A DNA stretch of 64,000 nt. Source: an uncultured Flavobacteriales bacterium. Lineage in GTDB: Bacteria > Bacteroidota > Bacteroidia > Flavobacteriales_D > Crocinitomicaceae. Made by a program: the position numbers and the translations under genes. Shown here piece by piece: positions 23,994 through 33,074 of the stretch. Within the stretch, counting starts at the first letter, position 1, and every line of letters begins with the position of its first letter. The stretch lies in assembly GCA_913054135.1 (NCBI GenBank), contig CAJXJK010000016.1:1-64000 (forward strand), read 5' to 3'. Under the pieces are notes generated by a model. That model did no database searches and was not told the DNA's origin. It saw only the letters and a program-made list of their open reading frames with translations.

Positions 23994-24529
23994 TTTGGAT
24001 TGCTTAATTTAATATCCACGAAAAACTTGGAGCCGGTAATCTTAACCTTGTCAAGTGGGCTTCTACGTAAGCGAATAATGTCCGATTTATTAAGATTGAA
24101 ATACATTACAGCTCCCTCGGCACAATCAATTTCTCCCGTGTTGGACAGTATTATTATTTCACGGTTTTTAAGCTTAAAGGTAATTTTAGATTCTGATGTG
24201 GCGCAACCTAAATATCCTGAAAATGTCGCCATTATGGATACTTTGTTTTTTATTTTTCTGAGCTCGACATCTAATGATGAATAATTGAGCTTGCCAAGGC
24301 TTTGAAGCTCGGTGTGCTTAATTTTAACCCCCGTCAAAGAGTCAATCTCATACTTTGAAAATGTGCAATCTGAATCCTCACTTAACTTTGCTTCAGTTTT
24401 GTCTGCATATCTCCAGCTACCATTTGGGCCAAGTAATACTCTTTTGCCTCCATCTGTAGTCGCCTTGATATCCTGAGAAAAAGAGAAGGTCGAGCATATT
24501 AAGGTCATTAGAATTATTGTAGATTTCAT
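23960..24529 (-). CDS. Secreted protein of unknown function
   Basis: 189 aa from ATG 24529, giving the signal MKSTIILMTLICSTFSFSQ. The first mature residues 'DIKATTDGGKRVLLGPNGSW' followed by RYAD resemble the 'A.T.DGK.VLL..DGTW.Y' segment found at the front of several Bacteroidota exported proteins. The remainder is beta-type with three Cys ('GYLGCATSESKITFKLKNRE', 'GEIDCAEGAV', 'IDNLKCVE'). No specific function recognised. Its 3' end overlaps the short ORF at 23886 on the other strand. Confidence 0.65.
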   Translation of the reverse strand: MKSTIILMTLICSTFSFSQDIKATTDGGKRVLLGPNGSWRYADKTEAKLSEDSDCTFSKYEIDSLTGVKIKHTELQSLGKLNYSSLDVELRKIKNKVSIMATFSGYLGCATSESKITFKLKNREIIILSNTGEIDCAEGAVMYFNLNKSDIIRLRRSPLDKVKITGSKFFVDIKLSNPNYFIDNLKCVE

Positions 24530-24670
24530 AACACAACTTTGCAATAAAACTATGACAATTTTTTAGACCTACTTAATTGAATTTCACCAGCTAAATCTTT
24601 TAGTTGCGAAATTCGCAAAAAAAGTTGGAATCTTTACAACAATTGAAGCACATCTCGAGTACAAACTATG

Positions 24671-25447
24671 CTAAAGTTCAACTTTGTGCAAGCACAAACC
24701 TGAACTGGGAGCTATATTCTTCACTTGTTCACCTTCGGGATTTGAAAGCGACTCTTTAAAATCATCAAGTGACCAAGATCCGTCCCCCACATTAACAAGC
24801 GCACCCATCATTAATCTTACTTGGTAAGTTAAAAACCCTTTTGATCGCACCTTAAAAACAAAAGACTCTTCAGGCACAAACTGTGCATTTAATCTATCAT
24901 TTTTAACTATTTCAGAAAGTAGAATTTCTCTCTCAAATTCGGTGTTCTGAGAAGGATTACTTGCATATCTTTTGAAATTGTGAGTGCCTTCGAATAGCCT
25001 TGCAGCTTCTTTCATTAAATCAATATTCAATGGATCACGATAGTTCGTAATAAATGGAGCGTTATACGGATGTGTTTTTGGCTCTGATGAAAATGAGTAG
25101 TGATACTCTTTCGTTTTTGAATGCTGAATGATATTGAAATCAGACCCAATTTCTTTCACAGAATTCGCCTTAATATCGGCTGGTAGGTTCTTGTTCAATT
25201 CAAAAAGTAAATTGGCGGTATCTAACTCTTCAAAAGTAAATAATTCTAAAACGAAATCATCTGCCGATACTTTTGCATCTGTTCTACCGCATCCTAAGGT
25301 CTTGAAATTTTCATGTTTAAAGATGAACTTGAATGTTTTATCCATCATTCCTTGAACACTTTTTAAGCCGGGCTGTGGCTGCCATCCATGAAAACGGAAT
25401 CCTAAAAATTCAATTCTAATTAAATAAAAGTGAGTCCAGTTCGCCAT
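24671..25447 (-). CDS. truA: tRNA pseudouridine synthase TruA-like
   Basis: 258 aa. Converts U38-U40 in the anticodon arm of tRNAs to pseudouridine. The catalytic Asp is in 'LGCGRTDAKVSADD' (family: GRTDxGVHA), so the usual 'GVHA' is changed to 'KVSA'. Other motifs: 'FHGWQPQPGLKSVQG' (family: GFQxQ), 'FLTYQVRLMMGALVNVGDGS' (family: FLxxQVRxxxGxLxxVGxG) and 'APSSGLCLHKVEL' (family: APAxGLxLxxV). It is a diverged member, so it could act on another site. It starts 3 nt after the SDR gene's stop (same strand), so the two share an operon. Confidence 0.88.
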   Translation of the reverse strand: MANWTHFYLIRIEFLGFRFHGWQPQPGLKSVQGMMDKTFKFIFKHENFKTLGCGRTDAKVSADDFVLELFTFEELDTANLLFELNKNLPADIKANSVKEIGSDFNIIQHSKTKEYHYSFSSEPKTHPYNAPFITNYRDPLNIDLMKEAARLFEGTHNFKRYASNPSQNTEFEREILLSEIVKNDRLNAQFVPEESFVFKVRSKGFLTYQVRLMMGALVNVGDGSWSLDDFKESLSNPEGEQVKNIAPSSGLCLHKVEL

Positions 25448-25450
25448 GCT

Positions 25451-26986
25451 TTACCAGTCAATTGGACGATAATCTTTCAAGAATTTACCGCACCAATGTT
25501 TCCCTGAATTTATTCCGTCAAAAAGTGGATCCATGACTCTTGCCGCTCCGTCTACGATATCTAAAGGAGGTTGAAAATCATGTTCTTCTTGCTTTTTCTT
25601 CGACAGTTCAACAGGATCTTCGTCTGTTACCCATCCAGTATCAACAGCATTCATAAACACACCATCTTTCGCGAATTCTGCGGCTGATGTATGCGTTAGC
25701 ATATTAAGAGCTGCCTTTGCCATATTGGTGTGTGGATGCCTTGCAATTTTATGAAACCTATGAAATTTACCTTCCATTGCCGACACATTAATAATGTGCT
25801 TTTGTCCTGTATTTTCTTTTCTCATTAAGTTAGAGAGACGATTACATAAAACAAATGGAGCTATTGCATTCACCAATTGAACTTCAATCATTTCTGGGGT
25901 TTCAATCTCCCCTAATTTCAATCTCCAGCTATTCGTTTTTCTAAGATCTACTTGCTGCAAATCTGCATCCAACTTGCCTTCAGGAAAAACTTCTTCTACT
26001 TTCAAAGAGCTATCAAAACTATAAGGTATTTGAGATAATCTTGCCGAAGCTCTCAAACCAACACCTGGTTCTATTCCATGCCAACTAACAGCTAATTGAT
26101 TGTTCTCACTCACAACTGCCGAAGCCTTTTCAATGTCTTCAATACACTGATTATGATCTTTCAATAAATCTTGAGCGTAAGGAGGTAATGACTCTAAAGG
26201 CAATTCTTCTTTATCCATTAAATGTTGAAAGAAACCGGCTGGCCTTCTTACCGTTTGAGCAGCATTATTAATCAATATGTCTAATCGATCATATTTCTTT
26301 TCAATAAAGTCACAAAACAATTCAACACTAGGGATATGTCTTAAGTCTAAACCATGAATATGAAGTCTATGCCCCCAATCGGTAAAATCTTCTTCTTTTG
26401 AAAAACGCAAGGCCGAATCAACTGGGAATCTAGTTGTAGCAACCACCGTAGCACCTGCCTTTAAGAGCATCAAGGTAATGTGATATCCAATCTTCAATCG
26501 AGAACCTGTCACCACCGCTACTTGGCCTTTTAAATCAGCTGTTTGAAATCTTTTAGCGTAATTAAAATCGGCACATTCAGTGCACATGGTATCGTAAAAG
26601 TGATGTAGCTTGGTGAAAACAGCCTTGCATACATAGCAGTTTCTCGGTGATTCTAATTCAGGAGTCTCAACCTCTTTTGGAAGATCTAAAAACTTAGGAG
26701 CAACAAAAATTGCATCTTCTCTGGCTGATCTAATTCCGGTTTTTTTTCGCGCGTGTTTATCGCGCTCAATCATCTTTCTTTTAGCAGCTTTTTTGGCGTT
26801 CTTTCTTCTGTTATCAAACTCTTCTTTACTTGGTCTTGAAAGTAATCCAGCCGCCTTCATTAAAGCCACTCTCTGCTCTTCAGGTAAATCAAAAAGTTGA
26901 TTGGTGTCATTCAAAAGACTATTCAATACTGATATAGCTTTATCAATATCTTCTGAAGATGATTTCTGTTCCTTCTCCTCTTTCAT
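25451..26986 (-). CDS. SDR-fold protein with an N-terminal four-Cys zinc-ribbon-like motif
   Basis: 511 aa, about twice the usual SDR length. Residues 1-100 are helical and basic ([20 protein letters not shown]). A Cys117-x2-Cys120 and Cys135-x2-Cys138 pair ('NCYVCKAV', 'MCTECADF') suggests a zinc ribbon. From about 153 there is a Rossmann SDR core: '[14 protein letters not shown]' (160-167 region), '[15 protein letters not shown]', '[10 protein letters not shown]' (Ser402). The catalytic Tyr seems to be Thr420 in '[12 protein letters not shown]', with Lys424 kept, and the Ser-Lys gap is about 5 residues longer than usual. Reductase activity is therefore doubtful, or uses other residues. It is in an operon with truA. 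It could act on RNA or protein; unknown. Confidence 0.72.
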   Translation of the reverse strand: MKEEKEQKSSSEDIDKAISVLNSLLNDTNQLFDLPEEQRVALMKAAGLLSRPSKEEFDNRRKNAKKAAKRKMIERDKHARKKTGIRSAREDAIFVAPKFLDLPKEVETPELESPRNCYVCKAVFTKLHHFYDTMCTECADFNYAKRFQTADLKGQVAVVTGSRLKIGYHITLMLLKAGATVVATTRFPVDSALRFSKEEDFTDWGHRLHIHGLDLRHIPSVELFCDFIEKKYDRLDILINNAAQTVRRPAGFFQHLMDKEELPLESLPPYAQDLLKDHNQCIEDIEKASAVVSENNQLAVSWHGIEPGVGLRASARLSQIPYSFDSSLKVEEVFPEGKLDADLQQVDLRKTNSWRLKLGEIETPEMIEVQLVNAIAPFVLCNRLSNLMRKENTGQKHIINVSAMEGKFHRFHKIARHPHTNMAKAALNMLTHTSAAEFAKDGVFMNAVDTGWVTDEDPVELSKKKQEEHDFQPPLDIVDGAARVMDPLFDGINSGKHWCGKFLKDYRPIDW

Positions 26987-27014
26987 GGATTAATTTGAGA
27001 GGCAAAGATAATAC

Positions 27015-27608
27015 TTAAAGTCTTATTCCGAGAGAGACTTGAGGTAACAACAAAAATTTCTTGAGTGCCTCAGGGCGTAGGGCATCTGAAGTCTTTTTTC
27101 CGGCATAAAAAACGGTTCTGAGCTGAGGATTCACATAAAGCATTTGTTTGAAATAATAAATTTCATATCCAATATATGGAGTGATCACAAATGTTGTTAA
27201 TCTCAATTTTTCAGCAAAAGAAGGTTGCTCGATATCAAAATACTCCCATCCGCCAATGAATCCGACATAAGGATTACTTTCAAACTTCTTAAAGACTGGA
27301 ATTTTATATCTAGCCATAAGCGCGGCCTGAAAGCCTAACCTTGCTTTGGAGGTGTCACTGTTCCCAACATTATCAAACATGTTTGGCCTTGTGAAATCAG
27401 GAATATCGAGTGATGCTCCAAAAAGTCCGATACTGAAATTATTATCTTCGGTTAAGGCATACAAAACACTACCTGCAAACCCTTTATAAATAAAGCTCGC
27501 CGGTTCAATTTCAATTCTGAAGTTTCGGTCTTTGACTTCATCATCTTGAGAAAAAGAAAGTGTAGTAAGAACGGATAAGCTGATTAAAAGTGAAATCTTT
27601 AATTTCAT
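27015..27608 (-). CDS. Exported protein, likely small outer-membrane barrel
   Basis: 197 aa with signal peptide MKLKISLLISLSVLTTLSFSQ. Repeating amphipathic strands ('FRIEIEPASFIYKGFAGSVL', 'FQAALMARYKIPVFKKFE', 'LTTFVITPYIGYEIYYFK') and a C-terminal 'LPQVSLGIRL' are typical of small Bacteroidota outer-membrane proteins. No named function is recognised. It sits between the 95-aa membrane gene and the SDR gene on the minus strand. Confidence 0.6.
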   Translation of the reverse strand: MKLKISLLISLSVLTTLSFSQDDEVKDRNFRIEIEPASFIYKGFAGSVLYALTEDNNFSIGLFGASLDIPDFTRPNMFDNVGNSDTSKARLGFQAALMARYKIPVFKKFESNPYVGFIGGWEYFDIEQPSFAEKLRLTTFVITPYIGYEIYYFKQMLYVNPQLRTVFYAGKKTSDALRPEALKKFLLLPQVSLGIRL

Positions 27609-27652
27609 GACCTGTGGTTTAGTATAAGACTAAAGTACTCATTACAATTTAC

Positions 27653-27940
27653 TTAAGATAAAAAAACTATACTGACAATTGTCACAATAGTTGCAGTAAC
27701 ACCAAAGAAAACAAGTTGTCTTCTTTTTCTTACTCTTAAATCATCTTGGATTTGACTCACAACTAAGGCAAGTTCTTCTTCAGGCAAATCTGGATTATGA
27801 ATGGCCTCAGTTCTTTTAATATCATATTCAACTGATTTCCTTGGTCTCTTAGAGCGCAAAGCATTTCTATTGCTTTCAGCTCTTGCAAAAGAATCTTTTA
27901 TGACGCTCTTTACTTTTAATATTTCAGAATTCTCACTCAT
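27653..27940 (-). CDS. Small protein with C-terminal membrane anchor
   Basis: 95 aa. The N-terminal 70 residues are charged and basic ('ESNRNALRSKRPRKSVEYDI'), and the C-terminal 'LVFFGVTATIVTIVSIVFLS' is a single membrane span preceded by RVRKRRQ. It resembles a tail-anchored cytosolic protein. No family is recognised. Confidence 0.6.
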   Translation of the reverse strand: MSENSEILKVKSVIKDSFARAESNRNALRSKRPRKSVEYDIKRTEAIHNPDLPEEELALVVSQIQDDLRVRKRRQLVFFGVTATIVTIVSIVFLS

Positions 27941-27991
27941 TCATATCAATTTACGAAAATTATAGGTCATTTCATAATTCGAAAATGAGCT

Positions 27992-27999
27992 TATCTTTG
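27992..27999 (+). promoter_or_regulatory. Possible -7 promoter element of the kinase-like gene
   Basis: TATCTTTG matches TAnnTTTG exactly and ends 6 nt before the ATG at 28006, implying a near-leaderless mRNA. No -33 TTTG was found. Confidence 0.4.
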
Positions 28000-28005
28000 G
28001 GATGA

Positions 28006-29631
28006 ATGCCGAGAATACATTTCTTCATACTTTATATGTCACTTTCATTTGTTTCAATTGGGCAAATTGAAAGAGGTGATTTGCGCATTCAAGAACACCC
28101 TGCCGAAGTCAAAAAACTAATGGATGGGGATAAAATTGATTTGTTTGAAGTTAGAAGGACAACCAATTTTTTGACCAATTTCGACATAACAGAGTACCAA
28201 GACTTAGCACTTTCTAAACGTAAAAAAGCCTTTGTTCGGCACATTAAACACATCAGTGAAAAACTTGAATGGGCACATTTAAATGATGAAAAGGTAAACT
28301 CAGAATTAATTGAATTAATGTATGAACTGGTATTCTTTGAAAAGAGTATGAAAGAAGATGCCGTACTTAACTCATTAGATCCAAAATCATGGAAAGTAAA
28401 GTCGGCCATGTTTAAAAGTGTTCATAGAAGCAGAAGGATTTTTAAATACAGACCAAACCATATTGCAAACATGGAGCCTCAAGAAAGTCCTTTCTACCAT
28501 CATGTTCCTGCAAAAAACAAAACATTTGATAAACTGGCAAAGAGTAAAAAAATCAAGGCCAAAAAGCGCATGGTCATTTTGTTTAAAGGACTTTCTTATT
28601 CGGGGTCTGCTCCAAAAATAAAAGGTCTTGATCTTGATTATGATAACGAATGGTCCCTGAAATGGGGAGATGAGGTTCACACAGATGTCTTTGGATCAAG
28701 AATCTTCGCAGCCATGGGATATGATGTTGATCATCCCTACTATTATGGAAAAGATAAATTGACTTTAGTTTTTGATGGTTCTAGGTCGGTTAAAAATGTT
28801 GATCAATTGGTTGATAGTGTACTGCTCACTTTCAAGGTGGACCTTGAACCATTTATCTCTTCATTCGGAGAGGTAAGCGATAGCATGGCTTTAGAACATA
28901 AAAAACTGGCGCCCTATGTTGGGATGCAATATGTCAGATTTTTGAAGTGCGCGATTGAAGGTCGACCTGATAGAGTAAAAAGAATTGGCCCCACAATGCC
29001 TAATGATGATATGAATGTTGACCGCTTAGAACTGAGAGGAGCCCTGTTATTACATGCCTTCATTGGCAATTGGGACACTAGAGTAGAAAACACGTGTTTA
29101 ACAACAGTTCATGACGGTAACTACAATTATAGAATGTCAGCCAAATTCTCAGATCTAGGTACAAGTATGGGTGTAAAAATGTCTTCAATTCCGCCCGACT
29201 TCAAAGTGGGCTTAGTGAATCAATTGCCTTGGGAAGTCTTTAAAATAAAAGAAGACAAGATTAAAATGAAGCATGAGATAAATTCTATTCTAACACCTTA
29301 TGAAGAGGCTTCATATCACGACCTATATTGGATGGCCCAAAAAATTGAAAGTATTGATTCGGTTGAACTTCAAAAGATGATAAACGAAGCCTCATGGCCC
29401 GAACCGATCTCGGTTTTATTCTTTCAAAAAATGGCTTCAAGAAGAGCGAACATTCTAGCCGCATTTGAGATTGCAGATACGCATCCAATAACTTTTGACA
29501 AAGAGATTTCGGTGGCAGAAGACGGCGAAATTATTGTTGAATACGGAAAATTAGTTGTCGATTATAAACGTGACGAAAACCCTGAAAGTTTTCTAAGAAA
29601 AAAAGGGAGGACAAGAAATTATGGCAATTAA
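28006..29631 (+). CDS. Secreted protein with a divergent protein-kinase-like fold (CotH/HipA/FAM20 type)
   Basis: 541 aa with signal peptide MPRIHFFILYMSLSFVSIGQ. Residues 180-400 resemble an atypical kinase: a beta-3-type Lys219 ('EWSLKWGDEVH'), Glu223 in the same segment, a catalytic loop 'IGNWDTRVENT' (Asp357, Asn362, i.e. D-x4-N), and a metal-binding 'KFSDLGTSMG' (Asp383-Leu-Gly). The same D-x4-N plus DxG pairing marks CotH and HipA kinases. It overlaps the next gene, a secreted CYTH-like protein, by 11 nt. The substrate is unknown; it would act in the periplasm or on the surface. The kinase call is by motif only. Confidence 0.6.
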   Translation: MPRIHFFILYMSLSFVSIGQIERGDLRIQEHPAEVKKLMDGDKIDLFEVRRTTNFLTNFDITEYQDLALSKRKKAFVRHIKHISEKLEWAHLNDEKVNSELIELMYELVFFEKSMKEDAVLNSLDPKSWKVKSAMFKSVHRSRRIFKYRPNHIANMEPQESPFYHHVPAKNKTFDKLAKSKKIKAKKRMVILFKGLSYSGSAPKIKGLDLDYDNEWSLKWGDEVHTDVFGSRIFAAMGYDVDHPYYYGKDKLTLVFDGSRSVKNVDQLVDSVLLTFKVDLEPFISSFGEVSDSMALEHKKLAPYVGMQYVRFLKCAIEGRPDRVKRIGPTMPNDDMNVDRLELRGALLLHAFIGNWDTRVENTCLTTVHDGNYNYRMSAKFSDLGTSMGVKMSSIPPDFKVGLVNQLPWEVFKIKEDKIKMKHEINSILTPYEEASYHDLYWMAQKIESIDSVELQKMINEASWPEPISVLFFQKMASRRANILAAFEIADTHPITFDKEISVAEDGEIIVEYGKLVVDYKRDENPESFLRKKGRTRNYGN

Positions 29632-30577
29632 AAAGCTACTAAATATCGTCCTTATCTGTTGCACATTGAATGCTATTGGCCAAACTGAGATTCAACACAA
29701 ATATGATATAAAAAAGGCATCTGAATTTTCGAAGTTTTTGAGGAACTCTGAAAGTATTGATAAGTTCAAAACACACTTTCACTCAGAGTTAACCTATTAC
29801 GACTTATACTTTGATACTCCTGATTTACTCCTCTTTCACAGCAGTCTTTCACTGCGAATGAGAAAGAAAGAAGATGGTGAAGGTGGTTACGCTTACGTGT
29901 TTCAATTAAAATCAGAAATGACATTTGCACAAAAGGCACGAATGGAAGTTGAAGAGAGAGAATTAGACTTTTATCAACTTAAAATTGATAAGAAGACGAC
30001 TCATCTTGCAGCACTTTTAGATGAGCTCTTCAAAGCTTTTGAAAACAACGGCAATAAGGAGGATTATTTAGTTTATGAAAAGTTCACATCAACTATCTCC
30101 TCTTGGATTGTTTTAAAAGCTCAAGCACCAATCACGCCTTTTCAAAAGCTTCATTTTCTGAATCCCGAAGTGTTTTCATTTCACACCATAAGTACAATCA
30201 AACCACAAATGATTGGGAAGTCAATTCGTAAACGAAGTCATATTTACTTAAGTGCGCAAGACGCCAAAATATCGAATGCTAACTCTACTCAAAATGACCT
30301 AGAAAAAGATAGACCACAGTTCTTCATTGATAATCCTGATAAAATATGGATTCTAGAATCATCTCTTGACTCTGCAGTTTTTTACCCTCTATTTGAAACC
30401 GATCACACCCAAAGTGAAATCATAGAATATGAAGTAGAAAACAAGATTTCTAACATTGACTTGGGCAAAAAGTTAATACAAGAATACGAAGACCAACTTG
30501 ATTCAAAATTTGGCTTGAAATCAACAATAGATTCAAAATACGCCCGAAGTAAAAATCACTTCATCCCGTCTGAATGA
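29621..30577 (+). CDS. Secreted CYTH/VTC-like protein
   Basis: 318 aa with signal peptide MAIKKLLNIVLICCTLNAIGQ. The mature N-terminus has 'EIQHKYDI' (residues 23-30), close to the CYTH/VTC start ExExK (with Gln for the second Glu). It is followed by 'YYDLYFDTPDLLLFHSSLSL', 'RMRKK' and 'YAYVFQLKSE', the usual 'T.YFDTPD..L......R.R' and 'LE.K' strands of the triphosphate tunnel fold. Cytosolic members bind triphosphate or polyphosphate, or polymerise it (VTC); an exported one is unusual. It overlaps the kinase-like gene upstream and the alcohol dehydrogenase downstream (ATGA), so the three are coupled. Confidence 0.6.
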   Translation: MAIKKLLNIVLICCTLNAIGQTEIQHKYDIKKASEFSKFLRNSESIDKFKTHFHSELTYYDLYFDTPDLLLFHSSLSLRMRKKEDGEGGYAYVFQLKSEMTFAQKARMEVEERELDFYQLKIDKKTTHLAALLDELFKAFENNGNKEDYLVYEKFTSTISSWIVLKAQAPITPFQKLHFLNPEVFSFHTISTIKPQMIGKSIRKRSHIYLSAQDAKISNANSTQNDLEKDRPQFFIDNPDKIWILESSLDSAVFYPLFETDHTQSEIIEYEVENKISNIDLGKKLIQEYEDQLDSKFGLKSTIDSKYARSKNHFIPSE

Positions 30578-31581
30578 AAGCGCTTTGCTTAAAATCATAT
30601 GCCAAAGATTTACAGAAAAGTCTTGAGATCAAAGATCACAAACTTGAACCTCTTAAAGGTGATGAAGTACTAATTGACATCTATGTTGCCGGCTTAAATC
30701 CTGTTGACTATAAAATTGTTCATGGAGCGGCCAGGCTATTCAATAATCCTCCTAAACCATTTCCTATTGGATTTGATCTTTCAGGAAAAATAGCCGCAGT
30801 TGGTTCTGAAGTGAAAGGTTTTGAAGTTGGAGATGAAGTCTATGCTAAATTACCCTGGTCACATGTAGGATCAGTCGCAGAACAGGCTAAATGCCCTGAA
30901 GACATGTGTTCATTGAAACCGAAAAACACCACTTATATCGAAGCCGCTGGACTACCTCTCGTAGCCTGCACAGTGATAGATTCATTTAACATAATGAAAA
31001 TCAAAAAAGACACAAAAATTCTAATCCATGCTGGTGCGGGAGGTATTGGAACTTTTGCAATTCAATATGCCAAACATCTGGGAGCTACGGTTTACACAAC
31101 TTGCAGTACTTCTAAGGTTGAATTCCTCAATCAGCTCGGAGCCGATTACGTGATTGACTACACTACAGATGATTACAAAAAATCTCTCTCTGAGATTGAT
31201 ATTGTTTACGATACCCTTGGTGGAAAATTCACCAAAGAAGCCACGCAGTTTGTGAAAAAAGGAGGGCAAATCATTTCAATAGTTGGTTATTACGATAACG
31301 CTACATTAAAGGAAATAGGAATCAATCCTGTCATTCGATTCTTCAACTATTTTAGAGGATTACCATTACTGAATGCTTGTAGTAAAAAGAATATTTTTTA
31401 CAAGCACGTTTGGAGCTTTCCGAACCAAATGAAGCTAAACGAAACTCGTAAATTGATAGAAAAAGAGGTTATCAAACCAACCACTGATAGCGTTTTTGAA
31501 TTTGAAAATTCGATAGCTGCTCTTGAATATGTCGCCACAAATAGAGCAAAAGGAAAAGTCCTAATTGAAATTCACAAATAG
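30574..31581 (+). CDS. Zinc-independent MDR oxidoreductase (quinone reductase/enoyl reductase-like)
   Basis: 335 aa. The MDR family core shows 'GDEVLIDIYVAGLNPVDYKI', 'PFPIGFDLSGKIAAVGSEVK', 'AAGLPLVACTVIDSF', the NADPH-binding 'ILIHAGAGGIGTFAIQYAKH', and 'GADYVIDYTTDDY'. The catalytic zinc Cys/His residues of alcohol dehydrogenases are absent, so a quinone or enoyl reductase role is likely. Its ATG overlaps the previous stop as ATGA. It stands just before the polyketide-like cluster and could serve as an extra reductase there, but the 73-nt gap to the FabZ-like gene leaves that open. Confidence 0.85.
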   Translation: MKALCLKSYAKDLQKSLEIKDHKLEPLKGDEVLIDIYVAGLNPVDYKIVHGAARLFNNPPKPFPIGFDLSGKIAAVGSEVKGFEVGDEVYAKLPWSHVGSVAEQAKCPEDMCSLKPKNTTYIEAAGLPLVACTVIDSFNIMKIKKDTKILIHAGAGGIGTFAIQYAKHLGATVYTTCSTSKVEFLNQLGADYVIDYTTDDYKKSLSEIDIVYDTLGGKFTKEATQFVKKGGQIISIVGYYDNATLKEIGINPVIRFFNYFRGLPLLNACSKKNIFYKHVWSFPNQMKLNETRKLIEKEVIKPTTDSVFEFENSIAALEYVATNRAKGKVLIEIHK

Positions 31582-31654
31582 GGTATTGAGTTCTCGAAAT
31601 CCGCAATTTACCTTAAGGATTATTGGTTACCTTTAACAAAACACAAGGTTCAAA

Positions 31655-32125
31655 ATGAGATTTTTTCTAATTGATAAGGTAAAAGAAATTAAGCATGGCA
31701 AATCTGCCATTGGCGTGAAGTGTTGGAGTTTAGACAATGAAATTTTCCAAGACCACTTTCCTGGATTTCCTGTTGTACCAGGAATAATGCTCACTGAATC
31801 AATGGCCCAACTTTCTGGAATTCTTTTAGAAGAAAGTTACTACGAACAATATCCACAAACCTCCAAAGTTTATCCAGTTTTAAGCATTATTCAAAAAGCA
31901 AAATTTAAAACTTTTGTTCAGCCCGGTGATCAATGTATCATTCATTCTGAAATTATTTCGCTTGACAATAATAGAGGGAATGTTGAAGTCAAGACTTTAG
32001 TAGATGATGAGATTGTTTGTACGGCCACTTTATCGTTCATGATAGGACTTCAAAGTGATATGAAAGACAACCCGCATATTGGCCGAATGGATGAATATTT
32101 TCATAACATAATGCCAAAAAAATAG
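31655..32125 (+). CDS. FabZ-like 3-hydroxyacyl-ACP dehydratase
   Basis: 156 aa, a single hot-dog domain. Catalytic His34 ('DHFPGFPVVPG') and Glu48 ('MLTESMAQLSG') keep the His-to-Glu spacing of FabZ (14 residues). It removes water from 3-hydroxyacyl-ACP to make the trans-2-enoyl chain. It opens the compact cluster 31655-38901; a KS-beta-like gene begins 4 nt after its stop. The sequence after residue 130 is short and differs from FabZ, suggesting a specialised substrate. Confidence 0.9.
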   Translation: MRFFLIDKVKEIKHGKSAIGVKCWSLDNEIFQDHFPGFPVVPGIMLTESMAQLSGILLEESYYEQYPQTSKVYPVLSIIQKAKFKTFVQPGDQCIIHSEIISLDNNRGNVEVKTLVDDEIVCTATLSFMIGLQSDMKDNPHIGRMDEYFHNIMPKK

Positions 32126-32129
32126 TTTC

Positions 32130-33074
32130 ATGCCCTGTTTCGTTAAGGCAATAAAAGTAGATTATTCTACAAATTTTGAAGAGCGAAATGTTCTTGAAAA
32201 TGGTATGCCTTATACTTCTGGTTCGTTAGAAATTGACACTTCATCTGAATATTATCCAGGCAGAAGTGACCTAAAAATAATGCGATCGGATACTATTTCT
32301 GCTGTTAAAAACACCTGTGAATTATTGTCTCATTTACCAGAAGAAAAGAGAGAGAAACTGAACTTATATGTTGCTTCGGGCGTTTTTATTGAAAACGTTG
32401 AAAGCCACATGGGGCATTTGCTTAGAGCATTTGAAAACATCCGAGACACCAAAGATGAAAGTGAGAAATTAAAAAAACTATATCGCGCTTCACCTCCGCT
32501 ACTTGCATTACAAACATTAACCAATTCAACTATGTCTTTCGTTGCTCAGTACTCTGGAGTGAAGGGAGACAATGCGACTTACGGCAATACGTCAAAATCG
32601 GGATTTACAGCAATTGAATCTGCTTGTAAAAAGGTAATTTATGACCGAGAAGATTCATTGGCAGTAGCTTCTAACACAGCAGGTGACTATTCATATATGG
32701 TTCATTCTTCTGTAATCGGAGCCAAAGATGGATGGAAAGAATCTGCGAGCAGTTCAGCCATATTACTTGATAGCAATAAAGAGAATAGTTTGTGCGAAAT
32801 AACTACAACAGTGAACTTTGAGAACATTAAAGAATGTGACGCACTCTTTATCAGTGGATCTTTCAACCAAGAAGATGAAGTTGAGCTCAAAAAGGAATTT
32901 TCAAATCAAAAGACCTTCTCAATTTTTGATTTATTCGGAAATTTGGGTCCCGTTAATCTCTTCGCTTCGATTGAAAAAGGAATAGAATTACTCGATCAAG
33001 GAAAAAAGTCAATTGCAATATTAGATCGAGATATTTACGGCAAATTGTCCATCATAAAAATTCAGAAATCATGA
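32130..33074 (+). CDS. Beta-ketoacyl synthase-like protein lacking the active-site Cys (KS-beta/chain-length-factor type)
   Basis: 314 aa, shorter than a full KS (about 410). Thiolase-fold N-terminal half: 'LNLYVASGVFIENVESHMGH', 'SPPLLALQTLTNSTMSFVAQ', then 'YGNTSKSGFTAIESACKKVI', where the family has T-A-C-S-S-S. The position of the catalytic Cys reads Lys156. The histidines of the catalytic triad are also not visible. Such inactive partners pair with a KS-alpha to set chain length in type II polyketide synthases. The stop overlaps the KS-alpha start (ATGA), so the two are translated together and probably form a heterodimer. Alternatives: an inactive or regulatory KS. Confidence 0.7.
   Translation: MPCFVKAIKVDYSTNFEERNVLENGMPYTSGSLEIDTSSEYYPGRSDLKIMRSDTISAVKNTCELLSHLPEEKREKLNLYVASGVFIENVESHMGHLLRAFENIRDTKDESEKLKKLYRASPPLLALQTLTNSTMSFVAQYSGVKGDNATYGNTSKSGFTAIESACKKVIYDREDSLAVASNTAGDYSYMVHSSVIGAKDGWKESASSSAILLDSNKENSLCEITTTVNFENIKECDALFISGSFNQEDEVELKKEFSNQKTFSIFDLFGNLGPVNLFASIEKGIELLDQGKKSIAILDRDIYGKLSIIKIQKS

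Noticed and set aside
24602-24630. A GTTGGAA with a weak AGTTGC about 15 nt away, resembling the sigma-motif near the 23960-24529 gene.
   Set aside because: The -35 box differs at one base and the -10 match is only 4 of 6, and it lies about 70 nt from the start codon. It is not counted in the regulon.
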